A stretch of DNA of 64,000 bases from Dugong dugon. Taxonomy: Eukaryota; Chordata; Mammalia; Sirenia; Dugongidae. A model generated the notes under the pieces. It saw only the letters and a program-made list of their open reading frames with translations, was not told where the DNA came from and made no database searches. Location of the stretch: assembly GCA_030035585.1 (NCBI GenBank), contig CM057476.1:21064501-21128500 (forward strand), in the 5' to 3' direction. The position numbers were made by a program, and so were the translations under genes. Positions 1-10,429 of the stretch are shown here, in pieces. How positions within the stretch are numbered: the stretch's first letter is position 1; each line of letters begins with the position of its first letter.

Positions 1-174
1 CCACAGCCGTCTATAAACTCCACTGACAAACAGTTGCTTTGGCCCTGTCCCTTCCTTGTGAGCCCCTCAGTGTGGGTCTGGGTTCTTTGCACGGTCCTGA
101 GGAGACAGGGCTGGGGCAGGCAGTGGATCAAAGGCCTGAAATGGGTAGCACCCTTCTCAGGGAAAGCCACTTAC

Positions 175-256
175 CACTCTCTCTGCCAAGCGGTTTTCTC
201 GATGCTGAGACATCTTCTGCCACCAAATAGCAAATACCTGCCTCCCTAGCGTTTCC
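175..256 (-). CDS. SFI1: SFI1 exon (most 3' in window)
   Basis: The exon has 82 bases: one completing base and 27 codons. It reads [20 protein letters not shown], then NRLAERV. Human SFI1 has ETLEKQVFSLWRQKMFQHRE and NRLAERM. It carries helix FAIWWQKM. The acceptor is TTATTTTAG and the donor GTAAGT. The next exon, expected to start like AILHAERQ, is not in positions 1-174 and should lie just outside the window. Confidence 0.95.
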
Positions 257-1139
257 CTAAAATAACAGATAACAGTAAAGCTATTAAAATAAAACAAAAT
301 CAAAAACTCCTAAAGAACCAGAAGTTCCAAATAACTGGATTTTTCCTCTTACACTGTGCTGTTGTTTAAGAGGTGAATCAGCATTGATGGGGGAGAAAGG
401 AAAGAAAGTAGAAGGGGAAGGGAGGAAACTAGGAGGGAAAGGGAAGGAAAGAAGACAGTAACCAAACCCCCAACATTTTCCAAGTTATTTCTGGTACCAG
501 CCAAGTATCTGTACACTGCGTAAAGACCCTGACCTTGAGACCCTGGCCCTTCATGAATTCAACATTATCTAACAACCCCAAGGGCCTGCTCCACGTGAGA
601 CACTGGGGCCAGCATGATGATGATCAACATCTGCCTTGCTGTCGAGGCACTCAGACTCACAGAGATACCACAAGGGAACTTTCTGGGGTGGTGCAAAGGT
701 TCTATATCTTGACTGGGGTGTTGATTATCCAGGTATATAATTTGTGAAAATTCATCAAACTATTTACTTGACATCTGTGCCTTTCACTGTATGTAAATTT
801 TATCTAAATTTTTTTTAAAATAACAAACCAGTTTTTTTCTCAATATAATTATTTCACTAGAGGGTTAATAAACTATAATTGTTAATCCTAATTCATGAGA
901 TTCTACCATAAATTCTGCCCGTATTCCTAAAAAAAAAAAAATCACCATAAGAGTTTTGGAAAGATAAGACAAGATACTTATTTATCTGGAACTTGAACCA
1001 GGGATTCTCATCTATTATGATTAAAAAAAAAACAACAAAGCAGAATACACTTTCAAGATTTGTTAGACTCCAAACCAAACCTACAAATATTTATTAACTA
1101 TGAGAGTCACAAATAAGTCAATTCCAGAGGAGAGGGAGA
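257..1139. repeat. Intron with old L1 3' end at about 650-815
   Basis: SFI1 intron. About 650-815 reads like the 3' end of an old L1 on the plus strand: a GGGGTGGTGCAAAGGTTCTA block, an ATTTGTGAAAATTCATCAAA block, then a CACTGTATGTAAATTTTATC end. A purine-rich GGAA stretch lies at 390-455. I see nothing recognisable in the rest. Confidence 0.45.
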
Positions 1140-1330
1140 TGGCTAATATTTTGTGCTGGGCACAAATGGATTATCTCATTTCATGACAACCCTGTAAGAG
1201 AAGGACTATCATCATATCATCTCCATCTTACACTTGAGGAAACTGAGGATCAGAAACACTGTCTGCCCTGCCTGGGGTGACAGAGCTAAGGGGAAAAGCA
1301 AGTCTGAACTCAGGTTTACCCAGCTTCCAG
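1140..1330 (+). repeat. MIR SINE
   Basis: It has the MIR core order on the plus strand: TGTGCTGGGCAC, ATCTCATTTCATGACAACCC, an ATC-rich spacer, GAGGAAACTGAGG, then AGAGCTAAG and GAACTCAGG. It is an ancient mammalian SINE inside an SFI1 intron. Confidence 0.8.
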
Positions 1331-1390
1331 TCAGCTTTCAATCACTCTGCTCCCTCATGAACCAGGCAGACTGGAACCTAAAAACATTAG

Positions 1391-1483
1391 GCCTGTCTTC
1401 CGTGGTGCCTCTGGGTGGATTCCAGCTGCCAATCTTTCGGCCAGTTGTTACACGCTTAACGATTTGTACCACCCAGGGACTCC
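1391..1483 (-). repeat. AfroSINE, 5' part only
   Basis: On the minus strand it starts GGAGTCCCTGGGTGGTACAA, the tRNA-derived head of the GGAGTCCCTGGGTGGTGCAA type of AfroSINE. It runs to the GCACCACGGAAGACAGG block and stops. The body and RTE-like tail are missing. Confidence 0.65.
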
Positions 1484-2460
1484 TCATACGTATTTACCAC
1501 AATCAAGAAAAAAGTCCAACCCAACCACAAGATAAAACCTATATTAGGCCTTCACCATTCTTCACATGTACTATTGAACAAGCCTCTTGGTTCTGATATG
1601 TCTCCAGAGCGACAGCTCTAGGCACTCATCAGCCAAGCCTGCTCCCTGTGAAAATCCTCTTAGAAACTCCTCTTGTACTCTGAAGGTTATCTCTCAATGT
1701 TTGGTCCCCACAGCCTAACAAAATACAAAAAAGCAGCAGAACTAAGCCTGGATTTCTATTTGTTTGTGAAGGAAACAAAGGGGTATGTGTATCTTTTTTA
1801 AGTACTGAGGCCATTTTTCATATGGTTCTTCCAGCAGACCTCAATACAGGAACCAGGTAAAGGTGAAGGTGCCCTGCTTGCAGCAGTGGGCAGAGGCAAG
1901 AGCTACCCCCTGTCAGCCTCTATCCCCCATGGCCATCCTCCAAAAACAGCTCCTTGGACTTTGTGCTAAGGAGCGCCCGAGTTCTAGCTGACCACCTCAG
2001 TCTACATTCACAGTCCTCCAAAATCAAGATCATTGCAACTTCTCCCTATGCATGTCCCTCCCTCTTGTCTCTCTGTCCTATGTTGCTGCACACAGGACTC
2101 AGGGTAATCTCCAAAACTGTCACCTTACTAGTTCCAGGTGCCTACTCAAGCATCTGTCAGCCATCTATCTATAGAATCAGTCCCATTCCCTTAGTCTGGT
2201 CCTCCTCTCTTACCCAACCCCTGCCATCCGTCCTCACCTAAAGGTCACGGGAAGCCTCCCCAAGATACTTCAATGCCTCCTCCCCCTGCCACCCTCAGCA
2301 CTAGTTCCAAGCTCTAGAAGAACTTGTGGCTGACAGAATTAAGGACACATAGACCTAGTCTCTTGATTTGTTCTTCAGTTGTTTCTTGTGTGTCAGTCTA
2401 TCTCCCCACAAAAGTGTAAAGCTCCTACAAAGCCACGAAAAATGTCTTCTCTCTCTTTAT
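1484..2460 (-). repeat. Intron with a degenerate L2-like LINE
   Basis: 1484-1950 shows nothing I recognise. About 1960-2450 has the look of an L2 on the minus strand (pyrimidine-rich plus strand, CTCCTCTCTTACC, TCTATCTCCCC, then AAGCTCCTACAAAG). It is strongly decayed, so this is a weak call. Confidence 0.4.
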
Positions 2461-2464
2461 CCAG

Positions 2465-2650
2465 TAGAATGCACCTGGACTTTGGAATTAGAGATCTGAA
2501 TTTAAATCCTGGCTCTGCCACTTACTGGTTATGTTAACCATGTGCAAGTCATTTTGAACCTGTTTTCTTATCTGTAAAATGGGCTAATAATCACTATTTC
2601 AGAACTGCCGTGAGGATGAAACTACTAAATAAGATCATGATGTCATAAGG
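2465..2650 (+). repeat. MIR SINE
   Basis: It has the MIR order: TTTGGAATTAGAGATCTGAA, TCCTGGCTCTGCCACTTACT, CAAGTCATTT, then TCTGTAAAATGGG and TGAGGATGAAA. Plus strand. Confidence 0.78.
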
Positions 2651-3178
2651 CTTTCTTGCCTCTCTGCCATCACACAATGCTCGCCACAGTGGCAGACACA
2701 CAGTAAGTCATTCATAATTTCTCCAAGACATTCCACCAACATGCAATAAGGAGCTGCTATGCGCCAGTTTGCCCCTGAGGGAGGTAAAAAGATGTAGATC
2801 TGCTCCTAGCCCTTGTGACTTCAAAAAGCTAGGTCCAGCAGAACAGGAACCACATTGCAGGATGCCTCCAAGGTGATGCAGGTCCAGACACACTCATGCA
2901 GAAAGCTAATGGGCAGTTTTAATGGCGCTCATAGTGGCTTGTTATGAGGGAAGAGCAAAAGACCCGGGCTTTGTTTTGAAAGCACTTGCAACAAAGATGA
3001 ACAGAAGTTTTCCCAGGGGAAATACTGGCCTCTTTCCACTAGATGAAATCAATGAGCCCACATTACTAAAAAACCAGTAAGAGCGAGGGCCTTGGGGGCT
3101 GTGAACTGAAAAGCACAGCAAATAGGCTGTGTGGTTAGCAGGTAGACTCAAGACACGGGCCTAGGGCAGACAGCGTAC
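2651..3178. other. Intron, nothing recognised
   Basis: I see no repeat family, conserved block or splice-flanked reading frame here. It is the SFI1 intron between the exons at 175-256 and 3179-3309. Confidence 0.5.
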
Positions 3179-3309
3179 CTGTGAAAACATACTGCTCTTG
3201 CGTTCAGGGCACTTTCCCGCTGATGCCATTGCCAGAGTCTCCTCCACGCCTGGAAGGCAGCAGGCAGGGCTCTCTGCTGGAAATGGCCATCTGCTCTGGC
3301 CTGCAGCAG
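3179..3309 (-). CDS. SFI1: SFI1 exon
   Basis: The exon has 131 bases: 43 codons and two trailing bases. It reads [20 protein letters not shown], then [19 protein letters not shown] and VCFH. Human SFI1 has [20 protein letters not shown] followed by TWNRLW. It forms one full repeat with helix AFQAWRRLW. The acceptor is TTTACTCTAG and the donor GTACGC. The trailing AG plus G of the next exon gives Arg, as in human FHRETLE. Confidence 0.97.
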
Positions 3310-3439
3310 CTAGAGTAAAGCAATGAATGACCTTCATTTTTACTTTACATTTAAAAAAAAAATTACCTTTGAGGGTCACAATCTTGAAGGAGAGTTGCTT
3401 CCTACATAATCAAATTGAGAAAAAGATGCAAATCATTTT

Positions 3440-3800
3440 AATCTGTCAGTCGGATAGGTGAAAAATAAAATAAAGGTGGAAGTGTTTCATTTTTTAAAGT
3501 ATAAGCAGGGTTAAGCATCTTTTTGTATATTATTTCAGACACACATACATATCTGAATTTTTCTTCCAGTGACTTAGGTGTTCATACCCATCATCCATTT
3601 TACTATCTGACTGTCCATATTTAACTCAGTGATATGGCCTTTTTGAACATTAAGAAATTTATCAGCCTTTTGTCTTGTGTGTCACAAATATTTTTCTCAC
3701 CCTGTAATACATCTTTTGACTTTGTTGAGAGTGTCTGTCACATGGATGCTTTTAATTTTTATGCAATTATATAAAAGACTACTAGTTTACTGATATATCA
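3440..3800 (-). repeat. Old L1/HAL1 fragment
   Basis: The T-rich plus strand contains the reverse of the conserved C-terminal ORF2 stretch: TTTATCAGCCTTTTGTCTTG, CAAATATTTTTCTCACCCTG, then CATCTTTTGACTTTG and GATGCTTTTAATTTTTATG. An old, decayed minus-strand L1-type LINE. 3310-3439 shows nothing clear. Confidence 0.5.
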
Positions 3801-3859
3801 GTAGGAAACGGACAACTGACATAAGACCATACATGGTTCTATGATCAAAAACTTTGGAG

Positions 3860-4065
3860 GGGGAGCATAGATGTATGTGCGGTGATTTTTAAAACATGAC
3901 TGTAATTTCTTTGATTTCCTTCATCAAGAAATGGTCTGTACCCTCCCTTTGAATCTGGTTGGGCTAGTGACTGCTTTGACCAATTGAGTATGGCAAAAGT
4001 GACACTATCTGACCTCTGAGGCTATGCCATAAAGCGCCATACAGGTGCTGCCTTATTCACTGGAA
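3860..4065. repeat. Possible MaLR (MLT1-like) LTR scrap
   Basis: The stretch CTTTGAATCTGGTTGGGCTA, followed by GACTGCTTTGACCAATTGAG and AAAGTGACACTATCTGACC, recalls mammalian MLT1 LTR sequence. It is short and diverged, and another old repeat is possible. Confidence 0.35.
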
Positions 4066-4091
4066 TAAGCTATGAGTCAGAATCGACTCGA

Positions 4092-4292
4092 CAGCAAACC
4101 CATTGTTGTCAAGTGGATTCCAACTCCTAGTGATCCTGTAGGACAGGGCAGAACTTCCCCATAGGGTTTCCAAGGCTGTAATCTTTATGGAAGCAGACTG
4201 CCACATCTTTGTCCTGTGGAGCAGCGGATGGTTTCGAACCATCCACCTTTCGGTTAGCAGCTAAGTGCTTAACCACTGTGCAACCGGGGCCC
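4092..4292 (-). repeat. AfroSINE, near full length
   Basis: Read on the minus strand it goes from the tRNA-like head (GTTAAGCACTTAGCTGCTAA, with a B-box-like GGTTCGAAACC... segment) through the GCAGTCTGCTTCCATAAAGA body to the CCCTATGGGG and tail blocks. A 30-bp plus-strand copy of the SINE tail (about 4066-4095) abuts it tail to tail. Confidence 0.9.
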
Positions 4293-4346
4293 CTTTACCC
4301 TGGGTTAGTAGCACCCAAATGCCAAGATGATCCTTGGAGCAATCAA

Positions 4347-4730
4347 TGACATTTGTTCACTCATTCATTTATTCAAATATTAGTCAGCACCTATGACGAA
4401 TGTCAGGCACTATGTTGGGCTACGGTGATGAAAGATACAGGTTGTACTCTCAAAGAACTCACTCTCCTGGCAGCAAAGACAGGTGAGTAAACAACTATGC
4501 AATAAATACTCTGAAAAAGGTACGCATGGTGGGGTGGGCTGAAGGAGGAAGTAATACCTGAGCTCAAAGGGCAGTGAGGAATAGAGAAATGCAGGTATAG
4601 TAAGGAGGAGGAGGAGAAATAAGACAACCACCAGCTCCCAAAGGAATTTGTATGCTTTAAAGAATTTGGATTCTATCCTAAAACTATGGGAAGCTAGCCA
4701 AAATCTTTAGATTCATGTGTCAGATTCTAG
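4347..4730 (-). repeat. L2 LINE 3' end
   Basis: The plus strand shows TTCACTCATTCATTTATTCA, then CAGCACCTATGACGAATGTC, AGGCACTATGTTGGGC and GATGAAAGATACAG, which is the reverse of the L2 3' end. The L2-like sequence fades by about 4640-4730. Confidence 0.6.
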
Positions 4731-5558
4731 CAGCAGATGGAAGTGGGGGCAGGGAGGGCAGCATGGAAATGTCCCATTTTGGAATTTGGTTTGAGTCTCC
4801 CTCTGCTTCACTGCCAGGGATGGTTAAAGAGTGGATGTGCAGTGCAGCACCACTTCCTGATGCAATGCCCACTCGATAGCACTACTTCCACACATCCCCA
4901 TGGAGCCTGCAAAGGGCCTCTAAACAGTCCTCAGCTTAGCACTCCAGACAGCTATTCCCGTCACTGCAAACTGGCCCACAAGATCACATTCATGTGTCAC
5001 TCTGGCACTGAAATATAAGCCCTGTGAGAGTAGGACTTTTGTCTACTTTGCATCACAGTTACAACCACAGGGCTTAAGCACTGTCAGAATTACAGCAGTT
5101 ACTCAAATATTTCTTACATGGAATTGAACCCGTTTTTCCCAATCTGCCTTCACTAACTTGTCATTCTGACCCCCATGTCCCCTCACCCACTGTGGGCACT
5201 CCTACATCTTCACTGGTCAGCACTGGGATACAGCACTTTCGCTCTGGACTTGTCTCCACGTCTCCTGAAGGCCCAACTGGATGATGGGCTGGCTTATCTA
5301 ATAATAAATGAATTTGAGTAAAGAAGTAAATGACTGGTGAGCGCTCACTACTCTCAGTGAGCGCCTGCATTTTCCAAGCAGATGAAGGAGCAGGGAGTTA
5401 CACAGGCTTTCTGACGTCACTACTGGAGGCTGGAAGGAGACTTCTGAGCTTTTAGAGCAGCCCCTCTTCCAAATCAAGACATCCTAGCACAGGCCTTTTA
5501 AAAGAATTTTTCCAAAGCAAATGGATCCAAGATGAGTGGCTATTAAAGGATTCCATAC
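4731..5558. other. Intron, nothing recognised
   Basis: No repeat family or gene signal that I can support. Open frames here are short and unspliced-looking. The region is SFI1 intron. Confidence 0.5.
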
Positions 5559-5625
5559 CTGCTTGTAACGTCTATTCCGAGTGTGCTGTAACCACAATTT
5601 GATACACTTGTGTAGCAATGTTATC
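5559..5625 (-). CDS. SFI1: SFI1 exon
   Basis: This is the smallest exon here: 67 bases, one completing base and 22 codons. It reads ITLLHKCIKLWLQHTRNRRY and then KQ. Human SFI1 has [22 protein letters not shown]. It carries a single helix with LWLQ. The acceptor is TTATTTCAG and the donor GTATGG. It ends in phase 0. Confidence 0.95.
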
Positions 5626-6660
5626 CTGAAATAAAATACAGAACACCAATAAGGTATTGCCTATCCTCAACTTCAGGTTTCAGGTTCTTTATTTTTAAGG
5701 CAGGTAAACCCAGTGTAGTTACTTCGTGAGAGTTAAAAGGACCCCACAGCCTTCTTCATTTCATTCTAGGAGAAGGAAACAAGACGCTGCTTCTAACATG
5801 CAACCTCTTAGGCCCTGATCTCCGACTGTGGCATGTCTGAGAACATTAGCAACATCTGTGTAATCCTAACCAGACCACCAAGCACAGTGTCTCTGGAATT
5901 TAGGAAATACATATGAAATCTCCAAATATCCTGAATTTTCTGGCTTACGGGCCAAACTCTGGGGCTTGTTTAGGACTATCTGGGTCTGTGACATCCTGTT
6001 CATTTTCATGTATAGTGATACTGAGAGCAAGAGCCACATTTGGTTTTATACGCCAGGACTCAGAATAGAGATATACCTTGATAACTCAGAATTGAATCAG
6101 TTAAATATTGCAATTCTCACTGACTCATTAAAAAAACGCTCCAGAATTGGTCCTCTAACGATGCTAATTAAGCTGATTATCCTGTTAGAGGGAGGGAAAT
6201 ATCTGCTTTTATAGTGCTGCTAAAAAAAACACAAAACTATCTTTTAAAATAATAGGCTGTTATTTCACCTTTACATAGACTATACATACTACAAACATGT
6301 GGCTTCGTGGATGAAAAAAAATATGGATCCCACTGGAATAAAAGTAGTCTAGAAGAGAGATCACTCTTTCAAGAAGTGAGGGGAACATCAGCATCCTATA
6401 ATGACAAGCCATTATTACCATTCACAGGTAAGAATGAAAATTAGGTTCCTGCACAGTCTGGGTATGGGACACAGGAGACTCACAGACTGCTTGCAGCCAC
6501 CTTTTCAGGGGCTGAAGGAAAGATGAATAAGACAATAAAAGCAAACTGCAGAATCTTATGTATGTTAAGATTCCACTTGCTGGAAAGGCAAAGCAAGGGT
6601 ATATTAAACATTTCTGGCAGCAGACATGTTACCTCTGAGGAATAAGACTAAAGGGCTGTA
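5626..6660. other. Intron, mostly unassigned
   Basis: I see no clear repeat. About 6600-6700 (TTACCTCTGAGGAATAAGAC, then a GGGAGGGACAAGG block and TTTCACTTTATACC) resembles an L1 3' end leading into the duplicated segment at 6661. Confidence 0.45.
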
Positions 6661-6888
6661 GGGAGGGACAAGGCAAGTTTTATTTTTCACTTTATACCTC
6701 CCTTCTCATACATTCTGATTTTTTCCCGTGGACACACACTGCTTGTATTTATTTAATTGAATGGCTAACTCCACAAAACTGAGGACACGTCTGCAGCCTT
6801 CGAGGCCGAGCCATAAATGTCCACCTGGCCTGCACATTCTTTTAAAACTGACGATAAAAATACCAATGCATAAAGTCTAAGATGTGAA
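6661..6888 (+). repeat. Copy A of a 228-bp local duplication
   Basis: This segment matches 7750-7977 along its length by eye (roughly 80-85 percent). Shared blocks include CATACATTCTGATTTTT, GAATGGCTAACTC, GCCATAAATGTCCACCTGGC and AATGCATAAAGTCTAAGAT. The first part looks like L1 3' sequence; the rest matches no family I know. The two copies flank the SFI1 exon at 7124-7221. Confidence 0.75.
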
Positions 6889-7123
6889 GAGTACTAATGC
6901 CTGAGGGCCAGACAGATACTTCAAACCACGGTGGGCAAGAACCGGCACAAATATCTTCACTCTGCTTCCCATCTGATCAGCCAGAAGGTTCACAGTAGCA
7001 TCTCTGCCCCAGAAGGGCCTTTTTGAATCAGCCACAGGAATGCATGGAAGGATAAGTGATCACTCTTGGGATACACTGACTCAGAACCACAGGCATCCCT
7101 GGAGGACAGAGCTGGGTTCCTAC

Positions 7124-7221
7124 CTGTAGTGATCCCAGGCAGCATGCAGTAAGGAGAGCTGTTCCTGTTCCTCCTTCTGCTCAAGCAGAGACTGCCAGGA
7201 GTCCCAGAACCTGCGCAGCAG
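7124..7221 (-). CDS. SFI1: SFI1 exon
   Basis: The exon has 98 bases: 32 codons and two trailing bases. It reads [20 protein letters not shown], then [12 protein letters not shown]. Human SFI1 has LLHRFWNLWRSQIEQKKERE and [13 protein letters not shown]. It carries helix FWDSW and the start of the next repeat. The acceptor is CTTGCTGCAG and the donor GTAGGA. The trailing AG joins G of the next exon to give Arg. The exon lies between two copies of a 228-bp local duplication (6661-6888 and 7750-7977). Confidence 0.96.
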
Positions 7222-7749
7222 CTGCAGCAAGACAGGAAGGAAATGGAAATTTACTAAGGCAAAAGGTAAAAGGAGCTCTCCTATTAATTAGTTAATCCCT
7301 ACTCCAATGGTCTGTAAATTTCCCCAAAGCAGGAAATTACCTCCATTTGGAGCAGCCAACACAGAGCAGGCTTGCAAAAGAATTATGGCTGAGCTAGATG
7401 GAGCTACAGGGCAAAAAGCAAAAGATGGATCTTCCTGCCTATGGAAATCTGGATGAAGAAGCTATTCCAAATCTGGGCCTCTTTTAGAAATTAAAGCCAG
7501 TCATATCGCATATTATCACCTATGAGGTAGCCTTGCCAAAAATGTTTAATGTAATCAAGCCCGTAGATCTAACTTTTCGTTTATAGGAACAAAAGAATAA
7601 AGGAGAATTAAATGACATCAAGAGGAAATAATCAGACAAATCTAGAATAAGGAACACTGTATGAACTAACTGGCCAGTTCTTTCTGAGTCAAAGTCATTA
7701 AAAAAAAGCATTAGCGTGTGTGTGCTGGGGGTGGGAATGGTGGGGTAGG
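7222..7749. other. Intron, nothing recognised
   Basis: No gene or clear repeat. A short GTGTGTGTGTG run lies near 7713-7723, just ahead of copy B of the local duplication. Confidence 0.5.
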
Positions 7750-7977
7750 GAGGGATCCAAGCAAGTTCTGTTTTTTATTTTATACCTTCCCTCCTATACA
7801 TTCTGATTTTTCCCCCATGCACACGCACTGCTCGTATTTATTTTAACTGAATGGCTAACTCTAGAAAATTAAGGACACGTTCTGCAGCCTTAAAGGCTGA
7901 GCCATAAATGTCCACCTGGCCTGCTCCTTCTCTTTAAAACTAACCATAATACCACTAAATGCATAAAGTCTAAGATT
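7750..7977 (+). repeat. Copy B of a 228-bp local duplication
   Basis: It pairs with 6661-6888 in the same orientation about 1.09 kb away. The match starts near GGGAGGGATCCAAGCAAG and ends at AATGCATAAAGTCTAAGAT; flanks on both sides are unrelated. Confidence 0.75.
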
Positions 7978-8259
7978 TTAGAGACTCAACAACCAAAGGT
8001 ATCAAGTGATCCTTGATTGAATCTTGGTTTGAATGAAAAACAGCTATAAAGACATTTTTGGGACAATTGTGGAAATTTGAATATAGACTAGGTATTAGAA
8101 AATATTAAATTAAATCACTGTTAATTTTGTTAGGGATAACACTATGGTTATGCAAGAAAATGTCCTTATTTTTACTTTATTTTTTTCCCCTGTGAGACAT
8201 AAACAGTGTCTGCTTCTCGTCTGCCTAGGGACCAAACTCAAGGAAAATATCCTTATTTT

Positions 8260-8450
8260 TAGGCTGAAATGTTGAGATGTAAAGTGTCATGATATTTGTA
8301 GTTTACCTTGAAACGATTTTGCAAAAAAAAAAAAAAAAACAATACAGCAAATTGTTGAATCTAGGTGGTGAGTATACAGGTGTTTATTATACTAATATTT
8401 CTATTTTTCTATATGTTTGAAAATTTTCATAATTAAAAAAAAACAACCAA
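8260..8450 (+). repeat. Old L1 3' end
   Basis: An A17 run is followed by TGAATCTAGGTGGTGAGTAT, ACAGGTGTTTATTATAC and TATATGTTTGAAAATTTTCA with an A-rich end. This is the usual 3' end of old L1 elements. 7978-8259 and 8451-8820 show nothing clear. Confidence 0.55.
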
Positions 8451-8820
8451 CAAGAAACTTGACCCCATCCTCCTGCACCCCGTAGAGATAGAAGGTTCTT
8501 GCCCTCGGTAAACCAATGAAGAGAACAATCTCCTATAACGCAAGACTGAATGTGTATTTGTATCACCACATCCCTTAGGTTAGCACTGGAATTGACAGTT
8601 TTTCAACTCCGATTCAACTATCTATTTTCCTAGCAAACAGATAAAAAATCAGATTAATCAAGGCAAAAAATAAAGAGTTTCTCTATCAGCAGGATGGATT
8701 ACCAAAGAAAACAGACACTAAGACTCTGGAGTCTAAAGGTCTGGAAAAATCTCTAAGCATAAAGGCTGAAAAGAGAAGACGGCCATCAGAAGAGGCCTTG
8801 ATAGAGAACACTGCCCTCAC

Positions 8821-8913
8821 CATGGCCTCATGCTGCTGGTGCGCAAGATTCCTTCTTATCTGCTGGAGATGCGCCCAGGCCACATTATCCTTTAGGGCTC
8901 TAAAGCAAAAGGA
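8821..8913 (-). CDS. SFI1: SFI1 exon
   Basis: The exon is 93 bases, exactly 31 codons, phase 0 at both ends, so skipping it would keep the frame. It reads [20 protein letters not shown], then [11 protein letters not shown]. Human SFI1 has [20 protein letters not shown] and [11 protein letters not shown]. In this repeat the usual helix Trp is replaced (FRALKDN). The acceptor is TTTTCACAG and the donor GTGAGG. Confidence 0.96.
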
Positions 8914-9325
8914 CTGTGAAAAGAAGAAAGGACACACCAATTACTAAATTATAGCAAAATATGAAGTAACAGCAGAAAAAGGAAGGCAGTAGCCCACATC
9001 AGGTTGAGAGAAGCCCATTCACAGCTGCCACCATTCCTGAGAGGGTTTCTCTACTTTGGGATTCAATCTGGAACCATACCCAAGTTAGCCCACACAGTAG
9101 GCACTTCATAAGTATTTGGTGAACCGGTCACGCCCTTTTGCCTTTAGCCAGGAGAGATCTCCATGCCTATGAATGACACATAAGGAACTTACCAATGGGG
9201 TCAACTTGTATGTTTATATAATAATGCAGTTTTGCCAGAGTAGAATAGAAAGAACCTTTGGGGGACAGGGCAGGATATCTGGGCCTGGCGAGAGCTCCAT
9301 CAGTAAGGACTTAGGTGACCTAAGC

Positions 9326-9481
9326 AGGAGCACTGGTGGCAGAGCAATTAAGAGTTTGGCTGCTAACCAAAAGGTTGGCAATTCGAATCCACCAGCCGCT
9401 CCTTGGAAACCCTACGGGGCTGTTCTACCCTGCCCTATAGGGTCACTATGAGTTGGAATTGACTCAACAACAGGTTTGGGT
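9326..9481 (+). repeat. AfroSINE
   Basis: It begins GCAGGAGCACTGGTGGCAGA, with the tRNA-like head TTGGCTGCTAACCAAAAGGT and a B-box-like segment. It continues CTCCTTGGAAACCCTACGGG and ends TCACTATGAGTTGGAATTGA, the RTE-like tail, plus GGTTTGGG. Short-body type without the CTTCTGTAAAGATTACAG insert. 8914-9325 before it shows nothing clear. Confidence 0.9.
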
Positions 9482-9960
9482 TTCTGTGTGTGACCTAAGC
9501 AAAAGCCATCTTCCCACCCCTCTGTGCTTTAGTTTTCTGAAACAGAAGTGATGGGATTGGACTGGATTGCGGTTTTCACATTGTGCTCTCTGGAGGAACT
9601 CCATAAGCTCATGAGTAAATGGACGAAGACCACCTCATATGGTGAGGGTGGGGGAGAGTAGCTGGTATAACAGGGACTGACTCCAAAGACCTTGCTTCAA
9701 CCACAGCATGTCTACTTTGATTATTTTACAGACTAGGGGTTCTACCATTTAAAAGACAACCCAGGACTAGATCACCTCTGAGGCTCTCTTACAGCTCCAA
9801 CCCCTCTGATCCCACACCATTACACTCTCTGATCCAAAATGCAAACAGGGACACCCACAATGAAGGGAGGGGATCACAACTGATGTGCTTCAAGGACACC
9901 AGGTGGTCCTGGTCCCCCAGCAGAGCCTGTGGGTGCTGTGAGGGCTTGCAGTGCTCTTAC
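9482..9960. other. Intron, nothing recognised
   Basis: No repeat or gene signal I can support between the AfroSINE and the SFI1 exon at 9961-10031. Confidence 0.5.
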
Positions 9961-10031
9961 CAGCAGGCGGTGCCGGCAGTGCTCCTCCACCATCTTACGC
10001 TGGGCAGCTTCTTCTGCACACATCAGCACAT
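9961..10031 (-). CDS. SFI1: SFI1 exon
   Basis: The exon has 71 bases: two completing bases and 23 codons. It reads VLMCAEEAAQRKMVEEHCRH and then RLL. Human SFI1 has MLLCAEEAAQFEMAEEHHRH here. This is a linker segment without its own Trp, between the AFTHW helix before it and the FRALKDN helix after it. The acceptor is CTGGCAG and the donor GTAAGA. It ends in phase 0. Confidence 0.94.
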
Positions 10032-10429
10032 CTGCCAGGAAGTTAAGGCCCCTAATTTCAACAAGCTTCCCACCTGCATGCAGTGTGATTCCTTAGTGAC
10101 TCATCTGAAGGGTCATGGCAGTAGGTGATAATGGGCATGCCACATAGGGTTGCCTTCCACCTCTTTCTCCTTCTGATGACTCGGGGGAGTAGTGGGCAAA
10201 GGGAAACCAGACGAGTTATCCAACAGCTGGCCTTGTCCTTCTCCCCTCCGATGTCCACTTGATTAGAGGAAAAACATACTGGCTATATATTGTCACCAAT
10301 TTCAGTAACCATTTCAAAATCAACTTATCGAAAGCTGAGCCTACCCCTCCTGCATTCTGTTTTGGCATCACAATCGAATCAGTTGTTTAAGCTAAAGACC
10401 CTGGCATTGTTTTCATATCTTCACTTCTC

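Noticed and set aside
1-174. Next downstream SFI1 exon (AILHAERQ...)
   Set aside because: Neither strand of this stretch encodes the expected sequence; it should be outside the window.
390-455. Purine-rich regulatory tract
   Set aside because: Simple GGAA-rich DNA in an intron; nothing else supports a regulatory role.
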